Source: Cladopsammia gracilis (lineage: Eukaryota > Cnidaria > Anthozoa > Scleractinia > Dendrophylliidae). Taken from it: a DNA stretch of 64,000 nt. Shown piece by piece: positions 6,910-19,524 of this stretch. Numbering within the stretch: the stretch's first letter is position 1; every line of letters begins with the position of its first letter. The stretch is taken from assembly GCA_022457155.1 (NCBI GenBank), contig JAJGOT010000038.1:1039501-1103500 (forward strand), given 5' to 3'. Below the pieces are notes generated by a model that was not told the origin of the DNA, ran no database searches, and saw only the letters and a list, made by a program, of their open reading frames with translations. The translations under genes and the position numbers were made by a program.

Positions 6910-9055
6910 AGTTTTCCTGTGTTACTAAATCGTATGCAACCGGTGTAAAATGGGCTATTCCAGAAAAAATCCCCCCCCCCGACGGATGCAATATTTTTTT
7001 ACCCCTCCCCAGCCCGGATTTCCCGGCCAGGCCGACCAACCCTCGCACCTTGATTTTTAACCCAGATGCCCCCTCCTGCCCGGATTGCCATTAGCTTTTT
7101 GTAGGCCCTAAATAAACAGGAAATCACATTCAGGAGACCCGGGATTTTAAAATTTTCAAATCTTTGGTGAGAATTGCTATGAATTGGTCAAACATTTTGT
7201 AAATAAACGTTGCGTGACGCATTCACGCACAAATCGAAATAAAATGTTTCCATAACTTAAAGCTGGTTCTTTAAAAAATGCTTTGATTTTGCCATCTACA
7301 ATAAGTATTTTCCACAGTTTCTTTAAACTGTTGTGACTCTGTTGTCGCAAATACACAGTTTTCATTTATGCAAATTTTATGTCAAATGTAATTTGATAGC
7401 AAGCTGACTACTGATTAAAAAAATAGATTTTCTATAAAAGGTCGAAACTTTTGAATGAAACTCATATTTCCTTGAATGAAAATATCTTTCCACTGATTAA
7501 AAGAGTCAAACACCTTTCAGAATTCAGTAATTTTCTGCTTCTGGAAGTCTTGGCGATTTATTGTGTCCTAATTACTGCGCGGAACCGACTAGCGTCTGCG
7601 AAAATATAATAAACATCACAAAATAATTCAATTCAGCAACCTATTTTTATTACGCTTTCTAAAATTTCCGACTTTTTCTGTGTAATGGAATGCCAATCTT
7701 ATCCGGAAAAATAATTCGCGTAATGCTTTCGCTAATAAAAAAAAAACAGTTCTGAATGGTCAAAGGTACAGAAATGAATTGCTGGCGGCGTTTGAATCAT
7801 GAGTTCGGATAGCTCAAGGTCTTCAAACAAACACTTCGATTCACAGCTCGATTTTTCACTAAAACCTTTTTCCAAACCACGAAAACACCTAAAATAATCT
7901 TTGAAAACAATGCTTGGCCACATTTGGTGAAAGCTGTGCTTGGTAAAGCAGTAAAAAGAACGAGAAAGCTCCGCTTACCTTTCCCACGGATCCAAAGCGG
8001 GTACGTACAAACAGAACTGTGTTGACAATCGAGTCGTCTAATCCGAAGCTATCAGAACTGTCTCATCGTACAGCAATCGGGTGAACTCGCACAACTTCGC
8101 GCTTCGAAAGGTCGGACTTACTTACACAGGTGACAACATAGTGGTTACTAGTAACCTAGTAACCACAAAAAGCAATAAAGTCAGTAAAAATCGACACTAA
8201 TATGACACACATTCCACAGTCCATAATCCACAGAAGTCCAGTCCCGAAGTCTAATTTTTTTATTAAATCTGATGGGCTGAAGTACGACGCTGTTTTGCCG
8301 TGTGTTTCTATTGTCCTTACTTGAAAAAAAGTCTTGAAATTACTCACCACAGGCAGCGAGGACTGCTCCGATACAGACTGTAAAGAATCGGCAGTAAAAA
8401 AGGGAATAAATTGACAATATGCTTATCAGTGCGAGAGATCGATGTTTGGCATTTTTGCCTCGGAAGAACTCTGATTAAAAATAGCTCTTAGTTTTTTCAG
8501 AATCGCGACAAATTCGGTCTCATGTTGTATGCTGTGTATAAAAGCAACGTTACCTCGATGGGAGAAATACAGGACTGACTTATACACCAATAAGACCAAA
8601 TGACGGAAAATGTTTGTCATGCGCATGCGTGTCAAGCATTTGTCTTATATTTCAATGTACCATAAGAAAAGCAATTTATATTTTAATAATTTAAATAAGA
8701 TAAGAAGACGTCCGACATGGAGAAGAGTTACTCCTTTCATTCAGTCATTGTACCTGCAAATCACGTTACTATTGAATGTTTTATAAATGAAGGCTGTACC
8801 ACAATGAAGCCAGTCATTCTTGTGAAACTAATATATACCTGACGTGAACATTACTAATGCGAGTAGGGTTGTAGGAGACGCTGTAGTGACACTTCAGTAA
8901 CGATGTTTTGCCGGAAGTCACTAAACAGGAAGTGTAAAGAGCAAAGCGAACCGGAAATGCACAATTTAAAATATGCGTGAATAAATTTGCATGCAAAATC
9001 GTGACACAAAAAAGAAAAACGGAGGGCATTTTATAACTCATGCCGCTACGCGCAT
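6910..9055. other. Non-coding interval with repeat fragments
   Basis: I see no supportable gene. It holds a C-rich repeat fragment (about 6960-7080), scattered short minus-strand ORFs without recognisable features, and a perfect 10-bp stem-loop at 8141-8166. The interval from about 5630 to here appears to be inserted into a LINE. Confidence 0.4.
8141..8166. repeat. Perfect 10-bp stem-loop
   Basis: GTGGTTACTA and TAGTAACCAC are exact inverse copies separated by GTAACC. No gene context explains it. Confidence 0.5.
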
Positions 9056-9535
9056 GAGTAATAAGGTGAAAGAGGATCACCTTGCCCTGACTCCTCTACT
9101 TACAGTGAAGTACCTGTTGTAAAGCCATTGTTCATTACACAACTTGACACATTGTATAATGTTCTTATCCACTGAATAAAAGGACCAAAATTAAACTTCT
9201 GTAGTGTTCTGATAAGAAAGTTTAAGTTGAGCGTATCAAAAGCCTTCTCAAAGTCGATAGCTACTAAAATTCCTGACAATCCCTTCTCTTTTGTATACTC
9301 CATCATATCATCGATCATTCTGGACCTGCCTTTAACAAACGCATTTTGACTAGAATTTATTATCTCAGGTAAGACCTTTTCTAAGCGCTTTGCTAGAGTT
9401 TTAGTAGCTATTTTCGCATCCACATTAATCAACAATATGGGGCGCCAGTTTTTTATCAATCTTTTATCTCTCCCTTTCTTTTCTATTAATGTTATTATGG
9501 CCTGCTTCTGCGAGTTTGAAGTTCTCCAAACTCGT
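9056..9535 (-). pseudogene. L1/Tx1-like LINE reverse transcriptase, N-terminal fragment
   Basis: On the minus strand the frame reads SQKQAIITLIEKKGRDK, IKNWRPILLINVDAKIATK, LAKRLEKVLPEIINSSQNAF, then VAIDFEKAFDTLN, the classic RT block with the first catalytic Asp. These are hallmarks of L1/Tx1-like LINEs. Near 9080 a one-base insertion shifts the frame inside the RGVRQGDP box. Homology stops at the codons for SPY, exactly where the fragment at 5629 takes up with LFMIALE. The coding frame extends upstream of the TTG at 9459 to about 9535. Confidence 0.8.
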
Positions 9536-9863
9536 TTTTCCTATTACATAAAGTACATCCTGTTATCAACTCTTTGCTAGAGAAAAGCCAGCAAATTCCC
9601 AAAGAGGAACACCACTAAGTGAATGAAAAAATCATTCCCACCAAAAGTCGAACAAGTTTAAAGCAGTATCTTCCCAACAAGAGGGGGATAAAAGTGTGGG
9701 CTCGGTGTGGGGTCAGTCTGAATTCTGTACGACTTTGAGATTTACACAGGCAGGACAGACAAGGCACAGGCTAATCCTGAGTTGCTTATGGGGGTAATGT
9801 TGTTAACTGTTTGATACGCACAACATAACTGTCTTCGGTGTCAAAAATTCGAAAGAGGAGATC

Positions 9864-11378
9864 TCAAATTTTTTGTTTAAAAGCAGTTCTCAGGAGTCTA
9901 CGTATTTCAAGCGGAAGGCAATTCCATACTTTTGCTCCAAAAATTGCAATAGAATTACTCAGTTTGTTCGTGCGCGAATACTTGATATAAAAATTATCCG
10001 ACGTAGAGGCCCTGGTATTGTGGGAGTGAATTGGATTACATCTGATAAAGTTATTGCAGATATTTTCAGGGGCAGAGGTTTTTGAGATATCATACATGAG
10101 ATTCGACGATGTCTCAAAGTACAGCAAATTTAGAGGTAAAATTTTTGCAGAAACAAACAAAGGGACTGCATGAGCCTTTGGGTTAGAAAAATGCACTATA
10201 CGTAAAAGCACGTTTTTGAAGCACTAATATTTTATTCAAATGTGATTGTGGAGCCTGACCCCAGACAACCAGACCATATGACAAATAAGGAAACATTAAA
10301 GACTGATAAATGAATGGTATGTAAAATATGAAATGGAACAAAATGTCTCAGACGAACTATAACCCCAATGACTTTGCTAAGGTTGGATGCTATGTAATCA
10401 ATATGACATTTCCAGGATAGGTGATTATCAATTAATACACTCAGATATTTAACATAATCTTTACATTCAAGTCTAGTATATCCATTTGTACTATTATCAG
10501 TCACCATTGAAGTAATGTGATAAAGGTTTTTTGACGAGGGCAAAATATAACGTAATTTGACTTTTTTACATTCAGAGTTAATTTATTTGCATCCATCCAT
10601 TGACAAAATAATTTAAGTTTTCTGTTAATGGTTGTCTCCAGGGACTTTAAATTTGTATCAGCATAAAGCATATAAATAAAAGTCAAACTTTTTTGACGAA
10701 TTGAAAATATCGTTTATGTATATTAAACACAGTAGAGGGCCTAAAACAGAGCCCTGGGGAACTCCATATGGGACTATTTGTTTTTTGGATATACATGAAT
10801 TTACTTCAGTAGTTTGAATACACCTGGATAAGTAAGATGAAAACCAGTCATCAGTAATCCCTCGAATTCCATAATGGTATAATTTATTTAATAAAATTGT
10901 GTGCTCTAATGTATCAAAAGCTTTTTTTAAGTCTATGAAAATTCCACATGTGAACAGTCGCTTGTCCATGTTGCTTTGTATAATATTTACAATATCAAGA
11001 ATGGCATGCTGTGTGGAATGTTTATCACGAAAACCATATTGCACTTTGAAGATAACGTCATGTTTATCAAAAAAAGCTTTGAGACGTTTAAACATCACTT
11101 TCTCAAACATACGATTAAAGTTAGATATGAGAGATTGGACTATAGTTGCCAGGATCAGTTTCGCCATCACATTTATAAACAGGAATGACTTTAGCGTGTT
11201 TTAGCTTTGTTGGGTATTGTCCCATAGTGACTGACATATTCATAATTTCTGCAAGAGGTTTTGACAAAATGTGCTTAGCAAAAAGCAACACTCTTATAAC
11301 AGTAAATGAACTAAAGAAGCAACATACATATAAAATCGTGACAGAAAATAAACTAAGAAGCAAATTAGGGACAAACAA
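9864..11378 (-). pseudogene. CR1-like LINE reverse transcriptase, frameshifted
   Basis: Several minus-strand frames together give one RT. In order they are LAEIMNMSVTMGQYPTKLKHA (11.3-11.2 kb), FIDLKKAFDTLEHTILLNKL, the box YGVPQGSVLGPLLCLIYIND, a damaged ADD box near 10.68 kb, then WMDANKLTLNVKKSNYVIF and the C-terminal GAKVWNCLPLEIRR. The VPQGSVLGPLLF/CLIYIND box and the C-terminal 'SxRNFLP' style end fit the CR1/Jockey-like group. Frameshifts near 10.68, 10.53 and 10.22 kb and beyond make it non-functional. Its 5' end abuts the hydrolase fragment at 11387. Confidence 0.8.
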
Positions 11379-11386
11379 ATAACCAG

Positions 11387-11995
11387 CTAACCAAACAATC
11401 TACAAGGAAGGTGACAAAGATGAAAGCATGCAAACAGCTTCCAAAATGGCGCCCCGATAGCTGCGGCACAAATAATATTGCCCCAAGGGTTCACATGAAC
11501 TCCATCGGGCAAATACGGGTGGACAGAAGGGTTTCTAAAACCATGATGCTGCCAACAAAAAACGTTAGGGATGGGATCCAAAACTCCATGAAGATAATGG
11601 TTGAGTACCGATGCAGCAGGATTGAAGAACGGCGCTTGGACACGTAGGATCACCTCTTACACACTGATGACTCGGACAGAATAGGTGTCCAAAAGCAAAC
11701 ACAAACTCTTCGATTTCTGAGTTGGTAACCTCAGGACGAAGGCCAGCAAGGTCATTGGTGCCCATTTCCAATATAACAACCTCGGAAGACAAGGAAGAAA
11801 CAACGCGAAGGTCACGACGCAATCTGGCCACAGTTAACTGCTGACGCCATGTAAATGAACAATGGCGTCGTACGAGAGGCCAAAAGTTTCATCAGACTGT
11901 GAATCGAACCGTGCCTGAAGGTCCTGAAGGTCAACGCTGAGTCTTCGAATAAAAGAACGACCTAAAACAAGGGCTGTAGGAGGAGAGGAAGCCAT
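11387..11995 (-). pseudogene. SGNH-type hydrolase of a tyrosine-recombinase retrotransposon
   Basis: The ATG is at 11995 (protein MASSPPTALVLGRSFIRRL). Across two frames the SGNH blocks are visible: VLGRSF (block I, nucleophile Ser), ILEMGTNDLAGLRPEV (block III-like, Asn) and LPDGVHVNP (block V, Asp-x-x-His). The same protein arrangement is seen at 55818-56361, ahead of gag, RT and recombinase genes, so this is the first ORF of a Ngaro-like element. A stop at 11834 and a frameshift near 11640 break it. Downstream genes of the element are missing and replaced by the LINE ending at 11378. Confidence 0.75.
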
Positions 11996-12392
11996 CCAAA
12001 AGAACAATAAACCACAATAGAACAACCTCGGGTAATTGAGTTGATAACAAAGACAACACTGATTACGGGAAAAAAAACGGCCTGAGAATAGCAATGAAAT
12101 TATGGAATTGCTAAAAGGTTGCAAAATAAACCTTAAAGTAGATAAAATTGGGGATGAAGGAGGGATTAAAAGCACGAAATAGTTAAACTTACCTTTCAGC
12201 AAGTCAAAACAAAGTTCTTCACCGTAATCAACAGAGGCAAATGGCAAGCGCATGGCCTGCTTGGTCACGTGACCCATGCACAACCTGGGAGGGGGGGTTC
12301 ACAAAATTCTCCTCCCCAAGACCCAGTGCTACTCGTCTATAATGACACAAAGCATGAGAGGAAGACATAAAAATCCTATTTGCCGGCAAATA
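11387..12392 (-). mobile_element. 5'-terminal fragment of a Ngaro-like element (copy 1)
   Basis: Its outer end, read on the minus strand, is TATTTGCCGGCAAATA followed by GGATTTTTATG. The same terminus, with TATTTGCTAGCAAATA, begins the copy at 55396. Both have a GGTAAGTTT splice-donor-like sequence in the leader (here near 12190). The rest of the element beyond the hydrolase is lost. Confidence 0.65.
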
Positions 12393-12399
12393 TTTTATT

Positions 12400-13004
12400 T
12401 ATGTGCTTATTTCTAAACGCAAATATCAACTTTCTGACTAGAACCAGATAACATTCATTCAATTTAACAAACAATTTCATTCTATGCAAATACAACTTTA
12501 CCAAATACAACTTTGTGAGATTTGTGTGAACTATATCCCATGTTCAAACAATTATGTTCAAACAGTGCCAGTGCCTAGCTGAGAACCCTGTGGAGTGTCC
12601 AGCCACTTCCAGTGTGCCAGAACTCGACTGGCTCTTCCACTTCCAGGTCAACCAGAAGTGCCCCTGCTCCCCCCTGACCTGTCCACCTAACACTGTTTTC
12701 CGTCTCAATACTGCATATTTTGTAATGATCGTGCAGTTCCAGAAAATATCCATGCTACCCCCACAGAAGTTTTTTGTATTTTGCACCCCTCTCCCCCAGA
12801 AAATTCCAGTTTAGTTTCATACATTGCTTCATTTGGCGTGATTGCAACAAGGACTTTGTAGTTATATTCACTCCACTGTATGCGGCGCCGTTTGTAAATT
12901 TCTTATGTATTATCATTTTGGCTGATTTTGCGATGATATGTCTTTTTATTTATGATAATTCATGCTACCGAATTGGTTATCATAAATAACGTTTTTACTT
13001 AAGT
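12400..13004. other. Non-coding interval
   Basis: It contains a Pro/Cys-rich 86-codon frame (12554-12814) whose second half looks like a dispersed repeat, with C-rich and T-rich blocks. I do not support a gene here. Confidence 0.35.
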
Positions 13005-13260
13005 TGGTTGTTTGGTAAAACAGATGTTGTGTTAATTGGTTATTTGATAAAACCAATCTTGCGTTACTTGGTTATTTGACAAAACCAATTTTGCGTTACT
13101 TGGTTATTTGACAAGACCAATTTTGTCTTACTTCGCTATTTGATAAAGCCAGTCTTGTGTCATTTTGTTATTTGATAAAATCAATGTTGTGCAATTTGGT
13201 TATTTGATGAAACCAGTCTCGAGTTGGTTATTTTATTTAATAAAACTAATCTCCACGCCA
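13005..13260. repeat. Tandem repeat of about 33 bp, seven to eight units
   Basis: The unit is TTGGTTATTTGATAAAACCA plus about 12 variable bases. Each unit is itself partly palindromic (TTGGTTATTT...AAAACCAA). The array is followed by inverse-oriented AAATAACCAA copies to about 13315, so the edge folds back on the array. Confidence 0.7.
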
Positions 13261-13487
13261 TTGTAATTATTTCACAAAACCAAAATATGAAATAACCAAT
13301 TTCAAATAACCAAAGTGTCAAATGGGGAGATGTAACTGGATAACATCATCTCTGTGGACAAAAGTAAATTGTTTGGTATTCATCCATCACCATCGTCTGA
13401 ATTCCAAGACGATGACGCACGTCCGATCAAGGGACATTTTTACCCCTTTTTCACCTTAAACGCGTTAGCGGGATTGAATTCACAATT

Positions 13488-13634
13488 ATGGTGAGTAACG
13501 ATGACCTCACACAGTCGATATCCTCAGCCGTTTCTGAAGCGGTGGAGCGTTCCGTCAGGAACGCTCTGCGAAACCTTGAAGCTGGTCGGCAGTCGTCAAT
13601 GACAGTCGTGGGGCCAGCACCGGTCATCCAATAA
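13488..13634 (+). CDS. Short gag-like leader ORF (48 codons), doubtful
   Basis: The ATG at 13488 opens MVSNDDLTQSISSAVSEAVE and continues with Arg-rich helix. Amphipathic starts like this begin the gag-like ORF of several cnidarian retroelements. The frame stops at 13634, while a good splice donor (CAG|GTAAGC) lies at about 13671. It could be a decayed first exon. No domain is recognised. Confidence 0.25.
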   Translation: MVSNDDLTQSISSAVSEAVERSVRNALRNLEAGRQSSMTVVGPAPVIQ

Positions 13635-14699
13635 CAGACACGTGCCGCGTCAAATCCCGCTCCGCAGGTAAGCTTGGAAACGTATTGTAAAAATTTATTT
13701 TTAGACTGTCGCTCCTAACACTAAGCACAGTATTTTTTGCTACATTCTCGACTCTATTTTATGGGTAAATTTATATTTAGTTTTATATCAATTTTGCGTA
13801 GTGTGTGCAGCCAAACTCCAATCGATGAATCGATATCCGTAGATACCAATTAATCGATTGTTATTGGAAATTGATGGTCAATCGAATTACAACCCATTTG
13901 AACGACATTTTTTTATTGGATGGGGCAGGGGGGGAATTTTGGATGGGGGGTGGGTGTCATATTGAAGCGCATTGCATTGTTCATCAGTTTCACAGATGTG
14001 ATATATTTCAGGTTCAGAGCCGTTTATTCCCTCTACCCTCTTCTGTGCTCCATCAACACAAGCTGGTCAGCCTCCCTCCAAGAGGCGTCAATCTTCTTCT
14101 TGTACTGCAAAACATAAAATATACGCAAAAGATATCGTTTGCCTCCCGCACACTCAGAAACTAAACATACAAATACCCAGAGGAGAAAAACGTAGCAGTC
14201 TCGCGGAAATGGGATTGGTGGGAAAAATTTCGCTAAACGCTGCGTGGTCTACGATGGAGGTAGAGAGGAAAGTAAGTAGTGTCTTCATAAACGCATTTGG
14301 GATATCTGATGACAGCCTACTCACCTATCAATATTTATGGTAGGGATTTTTTTCTGCACTTTCTAACTACAACTATAAAAATGCTATTTAAACTAATACT
14401 AAATTCTACATGATAACCTATTGGCTTTAATGGCATGTACTCTCCCTAATGCTACCATAAAGGTCCGAAAGTACCGACTGAACATGCATACAGTGTCCAA
14501 AACGGAATGCAGCAATGGCTCACAGTACCATCTAAGAGCCCCCTCCAAAACGGACAACTGTACGCATTGCAGCTTCCGTAATTAATACTTTACACTGTTA
14601 CCCGGAAGTAGCGATAAAAACAAGCTGTTGTTACTTTCAGAACTTTACGGAACTTTTCAGAACTTTATTTGTTGTTATATTTGTTTTATCGCCAGTACC

Positions 14700-14954
14700 A
14701 TGCCAGGCACGAAGAAGCTTTCCGTGCCGAATATATCCGCCAAATACAAATGGAACACTCCGGAGGTACTCTCCTTGTACTCCCAGGGTGCTCTTTATAT
14801 TATGGCCAACCGCCTGCCTCTCTCTTGGCCTAATGGGGATGATGTGAGTATTGAGGAGGAGTCACTGTTACTTTCTATTTTAGTAGGCTGCTGTTATGAA
14901 GGTGGGAGCCGTTTGGAATGTCTTAGGGAATTTATTAGAAAAAAGTACTGGTAG
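14700..14954 (+). CDS. Hypothetical protein, possible first exon
   Basis: I choose the internal ATG at 14700 (MPGTKKLSVPNISAKYKWNT), because the 24 residues before it, from 14628, look like 5' leader. The product is 84 residues with a helical middle and a basic end (FIRKKYW). No family is recognised. It has normal codon composition and no repeats, so it may be a real small protein or an element fragment. Confidence 0.3.
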   Translation: MPGTKKLSVPNISAKYKWNTPEVLSLYSQGALYIMANRLPLSWPNGDDVSIEEESLLLSILVGCCYEGGSRLECLREFIRKKYW

Positions 14955-14989
14955 TCCAAACAAGTGGAATTCTTCATTGTTCCATAATT

Positions 14990-16830
14990 TACTGCGCTTG
15001 TAACCTTTTCCATCTTCAGGACGAAGCTCTGACTGATATGCCTATCTACGAAGAGCATGAAGGCGATGAGAGCTCTCAGAATGTTTCTTTTGTTGTCTGC
15101 TTTCCACCCATCCAATATTGCATACACCGAGCCTTTTCACTCAGATAATCAAATTAAAACTCTAATGTTTCAGTTAAGGGCAGACCTGTGTACACCTTAA
15201 CTTCTTGTTGTCTTGTAAGCTATTCAAACTGCATAGGAACTGAAACAGAGTAGTCTGTATCGGTTTCCATTTCTCCATTACTATGATCGCTTCCCTCACC
15301 ACCTTTATTTGACTCTTTGGAGCTGGGCAACAAGCATCTTGAAACACCAGCTTCTTGCCATTTGTTTGCTTTCCTTTTCGTAGGCGATCTTTTTTGGAGG
15401 TAATTGGAAACAGTCATAAAAATCAGTTTTAGGGTTTTCAGGAGTTCTTCCCAAAGGAAAATGATTTGAAGAGACGAAGGTCCCACTAGCGCCTACTTGT
15501 TTTCACCATATTTCGGCTAGTTTAGGGTTGACTGGCCGCTTGTGATATGTGTAATTCTCCACATGGGATTTTATAGAAGCGAGATCAGGGCATCTTGTCA
15601 TTATCGCAAAATCCTACCACACAACGAGCATGTTTTGGCATGATAACAAATTGCGATTTGCATTTGTCCCAGTAGTTTTGCAAACTGGCAAACTGGCGGC
15701 ATTAACCTTGAAAAGATCTATTGCAAATGTTTTGGTCATTTTTGGCAGCTTTACTTACTAGTAGCATATCTCGACTAGCTGTCCTTGAACAGCTCTCAAG
15801 TTGTGCTAACAATAAAGAAGTGTTTTCATTATACAGTTATAAGTTATTAAATGGTTGCTGCATATTCACAACTTAGTTAAACCAATACAATTTTATTGTT
15901 CTCTTGTTAATTTAGCTTTAGACAAGTTTAAGTCGCTCGACGACTGAAAAATTCGCTCGTGAAAGCACCACAAGTAACTTCTAGTTTATTTTATCTTGAC
16001 ATTTTTAAAACCTTTATTTATTAGTGGCATATCATGATTATTATTTTTTAAATTTGTTTTTCAAGTAGGAGGATATAAAAAATATTCTACCACGATCCAT
16101 AAATTCACATCTTCAGTAGTAAAAAATATTTTGTTGAATAGGAAAGACAAAATACATATTTGTTATACAATTTTTCTAAATAGAAATAATATTGGTAATT
16201 TTCAATAGCTTTGAAATATATGATAACACAAATTTCAAGTTTAGTTAGAGCTGTACTTAAAAACTTACATAAATTCCATTTTAAATTGCAATATATTTTA
16301 GATATAGTAAAGTTAAAGTAAATAAACATATCATTGACTGAAAAGGTCAAGACTTTTAATCCATTTTGCGCGAGTTTCATCTCTCGAAAGTATCTGTCTG
16401 AGAGAGCACACACCACAATTCTTTAAAGTTTTAACGTTGACATTACCATGAATGGGCTTCAATATTTTTACACAAATTAGTTGGAGCAACATGTTGTCAT
16501 TACATCTAAGTTAAACCGTAGTTGTGGTTCTTGTATGTAAGGAAGATTTCGTACAGCTCCAAATGAGTTTACAAACCCTTTCAGAAGCGCTTGGACACTT
16601 TGGAAACCCGGTTTCACTAAATTACAATGGTTGATAAGACGTGTTTTAGTATGGGGGGTCACAAATATCTAAGGCAGAATTTTGTTAAGGGGCAGGTGTT
16701 ACTATGAAAAGGTGATTGACAGCTCTGGTTCTACCATCGAGCACTTTTATAGCAGATGAAGTCTTCAGTTTTTCCACTGGTTGTCATATTAAGCTCCTAT
16801 TTGTTGAGCACTCTGTTCGACTCATCATCT
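14990..16830. other. Mostly non-coding interval
   Basis: One minus-strand frame at 15220-15486 ends in a Ser/Glu/Asp-rich stretch (KRKANKWQEAG, then SVSVPMQFE) and could be a decayed last exon. The rest, especially 15900-16450, is AT-rich with no supported feature. Confidence 0.3.
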
Positions 16831-16836
16831 ATTACC

Positions 16837-17512
16837 ATGGAGAAGATCAACCTGGGCTACTCAACCAAGAACATCCCACTGCCATCAAAAAGCGAGTACA
16901 GTGTACATGAAAAGGTTCATTGGAAAAACGGAACACTTCTTACGGCGAATGCGATGGATTGCTTATTATTTTCTCAACCAACAAGAAATATCAACAAAGG
17001 ATACATACGGATTCAAATCGAAAAACTCTCCACCTAAAATTAATGAGGTGATACCCTTTGAAGGCATGTTAGACCTTATCCAGAATAGGACAACACGCAA
17101 TCCAACTTCCAACGAAAATTAGATACCGACAACAAGAACAAAATCAAGAAACCGAACAGCCTTCTGATCACTGCTGACAAAACCACAAGTTATTATGAAA
17201 TGAATACAACTGCTTACAACAAGTTAATCAAGGAGAATGTAACAAAAACCTACAAGAAATCAAGTGGCAGTTGTAGAAAAGTTGAATGCACAGTCTGCAA
17301 GAATAGCTAAACATCTCAAACTAGATGACCACATTGAACAAGTAGCCGAAAAGGAAGCATTTCTCGCTTTAAAAGATCACAAACCTGCATTCTACAACCA
17401 CCCGACCTGCCGCTTAATCAAACCATCCAAATCTGAAATCGGCGTGATAAGTAAACACATCCTTGATGACATCAACACGACCATCATAAATGAAACGAAG
17501 ATCAACCAATAC
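16837..17512 (+). pseudogene. Penelope-like element reverse transcriptase, N-terminal part
   Basis: Three plus-strand frames reconstruct the order typical of the region before and at the start of a Penelope-like RT: MEKINLGYSTKNIPLPSK, RRMRWIAYYFLN with [36 protein letters not shown], and finally [32 protein letters not shown] and SKHILDDIN. The 'ADKT', 'ALKDHKPxFxxHPTCRLI' and 'PxKSEIGxISK' blocks are characteristic. Frameshifts near 16.92 and 17.27 kb and a stop near 17.12 kb disable it. The catalytic palm and any GIY-YIG domain are absent, so the copy is truncated at its 3' side. Confidence 0.75.
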
Positions 17513-17617
17513 ACGACTTTCATAATGGCGGACCCCGCGTGAGTCCTGTTTGAGTTGCATCAAAACAAGTCAGAAAGGCCAGAGCGTTGCGTCTCTTTTT
17601 GTTTACTAGTGCCGAAA

Positions 17618-19524
17618 ATGGCGTGTGCATCAAATGAAAACGATTCATGCGATTCAAACGCGATATTTCTCACAGAAAATGATATTCCCAGTGCTTCTCT
17701 TCTTGGGCGAAAACCTGGAGGTGAAAAATGCAGAACTTAAATTCTGGCTGAAATGTCGTGGAGACAAGGGAAAAGGACTGAAGACAAAAGCAGAGCTAGT
17801 GAAACGCGTCTACGAATACATACGAACAGGCAAGGATAAACAGGTCGTGGATCCAGATCCACATAAAATATATAGCCGCAGAGAGCAAAAGCAAGGCGCA
17901 AGTTCGGAGCCTGATAAGGAAACTACAGAAACAGTAGATTTCCCTAGCTCTGGATGGGGAATGTCACTCGAGAAGATGCCAATGTTCACCCAGGCTACAA
18001 ATGAATCCCCACATGTTGAAGTCCGGAAAAACTATTGGCAATGTAGATAACCACAACGTTCCGACGGGATTAGTAAAGGCCAGGCACTTTTTAGATGACA
18101 AATACCTGGAAGATATTGAATGTACCAGCGATTCAAAGAACTTTTTCTTTAAAGGGAACTGTGCCATAGTTTCAGAAAAAAATGACCCCCCACGTAATCT
18201 GAAAAATGCCCTGTGCATCTTGTCGGAGGAGGTGGAGAGTGCTTCCTGTTCTTTTGTGGCGGGAAAAGTCAGGTTCTGTAACCATGTACTAGCACTTATT
18301 TTTAAGATGTGCAAGTTTACATTATTTTCCTGCACTTCTACCAAGGATCTGAGTGAGGAACAGGATCAGCCATCATCCTTGGCTTGTACCTCCCAACTGC
18401 AGCAGTGGCATAAAAAGGGTGGAGGAAAGAACATTGCACCACAGCCAATTATGGAAGTGGAAGTTACCAAAACAAAGGATGATGAATGAACATCACGGTC
18501 TGGCATCAAACCTCTTGTATATGATGCTAGAATGAAAACCACAGCAGAAACTTAAGGAGCAGCTAAAACAAATTGATCCTAATACGGGTCTCTCTCAAAT
18601 GGCCAGTCAACAGCCTGATCAGACAAGTATCAAACACACCAAAACAAAATTTGGCAAATGTCAAGTTGGTTGTTTCTTGTCATACCAAGTTGCATTAACA
18701 GAATCACACTTCGAGGCAAGTACATCCATTGACTCCATTCTAAGACCTGACCAAGTGACAAAAAATCAGGCCATTACTCATCCAAGGTTCCCTTTAAGGG
18801 ATATTGATGAAATGGTTATTCCAGACAATTTGAGTGTGGATGAAAACAAACTTCTACAATCTTTAAAGTTGGAGGAAGGTGAAATCAATGAACTTGAAAC
18901 ACAAACAAGGAAACAAGCCGAGTGTACAAAATGGAAGGAAGAGCGAAAATTCCGATCCACTGCCTCTCAATTTCACTTGATTTCTCAGCGGCAAAGGAAC
19001 CATGATAATTTCGCAGAACAGCTGATGAATCCTAAACCAGTTGCATCCAAACATTTAGAGCATGGGAACAATTTGAACCAATTGCTTAAATGGAGTATGA
19101 AACGTTTATGTTTAACAGAAGAACACCTGTTAAAGTGCTACCTTGTGGACTTGTGGTTTCAAAGGGATGCCCAGTTCTAGGAGCTACCCCAGATGGAAGT
19201 GTAGTTTACTTTGGCTGTACCGATTACTTTGGTATAGCTGAAGTGAAATGCCCCTACACAAAATATCATGTAACGCCCCTTGATGCTTGCACAGATACAA
19301 AGTTCTTCATGGAACAGACAGGTGACACTGAGTGCAAATTAAAAGAAGACAACCCCTACTATTCCCAAGTGCAGGGACAAATGGCTGTTATAGGTGCTAA
19401 ATGGTGTGACTTTATTGTGTACACCAATAAAGGCATTTATGTCCAACATATACCGTTTGACCCTGTTTTTTGGGCTGGACTAGAACAGAAACTGCTTTCT
19501 TATTACTTTGATCATTTTAATTAA
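17618..19524 (+). pseudogene. SAP-SWIM-YqaJ exonuclease-like gene, frameshifted
   Basis: The ATG at 17618 starts MACASNENDS. Frame-shifted segments then give a SAP-like unit (ELKFWLKCRGDKGKGLKTKA, ELVKRVYEY), a SWIM-like zinc finger (CSFVAGKVRFCNH, with Phe in place of the second Cys) and, from about 19150, a YqaJ-type PD-(D/E)xK nuclease: GATPDG, IAEVKCPYTKYHV, YYSQVQGQMAVIG and WCDFIVYT. Catalytic Asp, Glu-x-Lys and Gln are all present. YqaJ nucleases are lambda-exonuclease relatives used in viral recombination. Breaks lie near 17.70, 18.00, 18.49, 18.55 and 19.07 kb. AATAAA at about 19597 may be its polyadenylation signal. It may be transposon-borne, since such genes are multicopy in cnidarians (recollection, untested). 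Confidence 0.75.

Noticed and set aside
13005..13260. CRISPR array
   Set aside because: Direct tandem units without unique spacers of constant length, in a eukaryotic context with no Cas genes.
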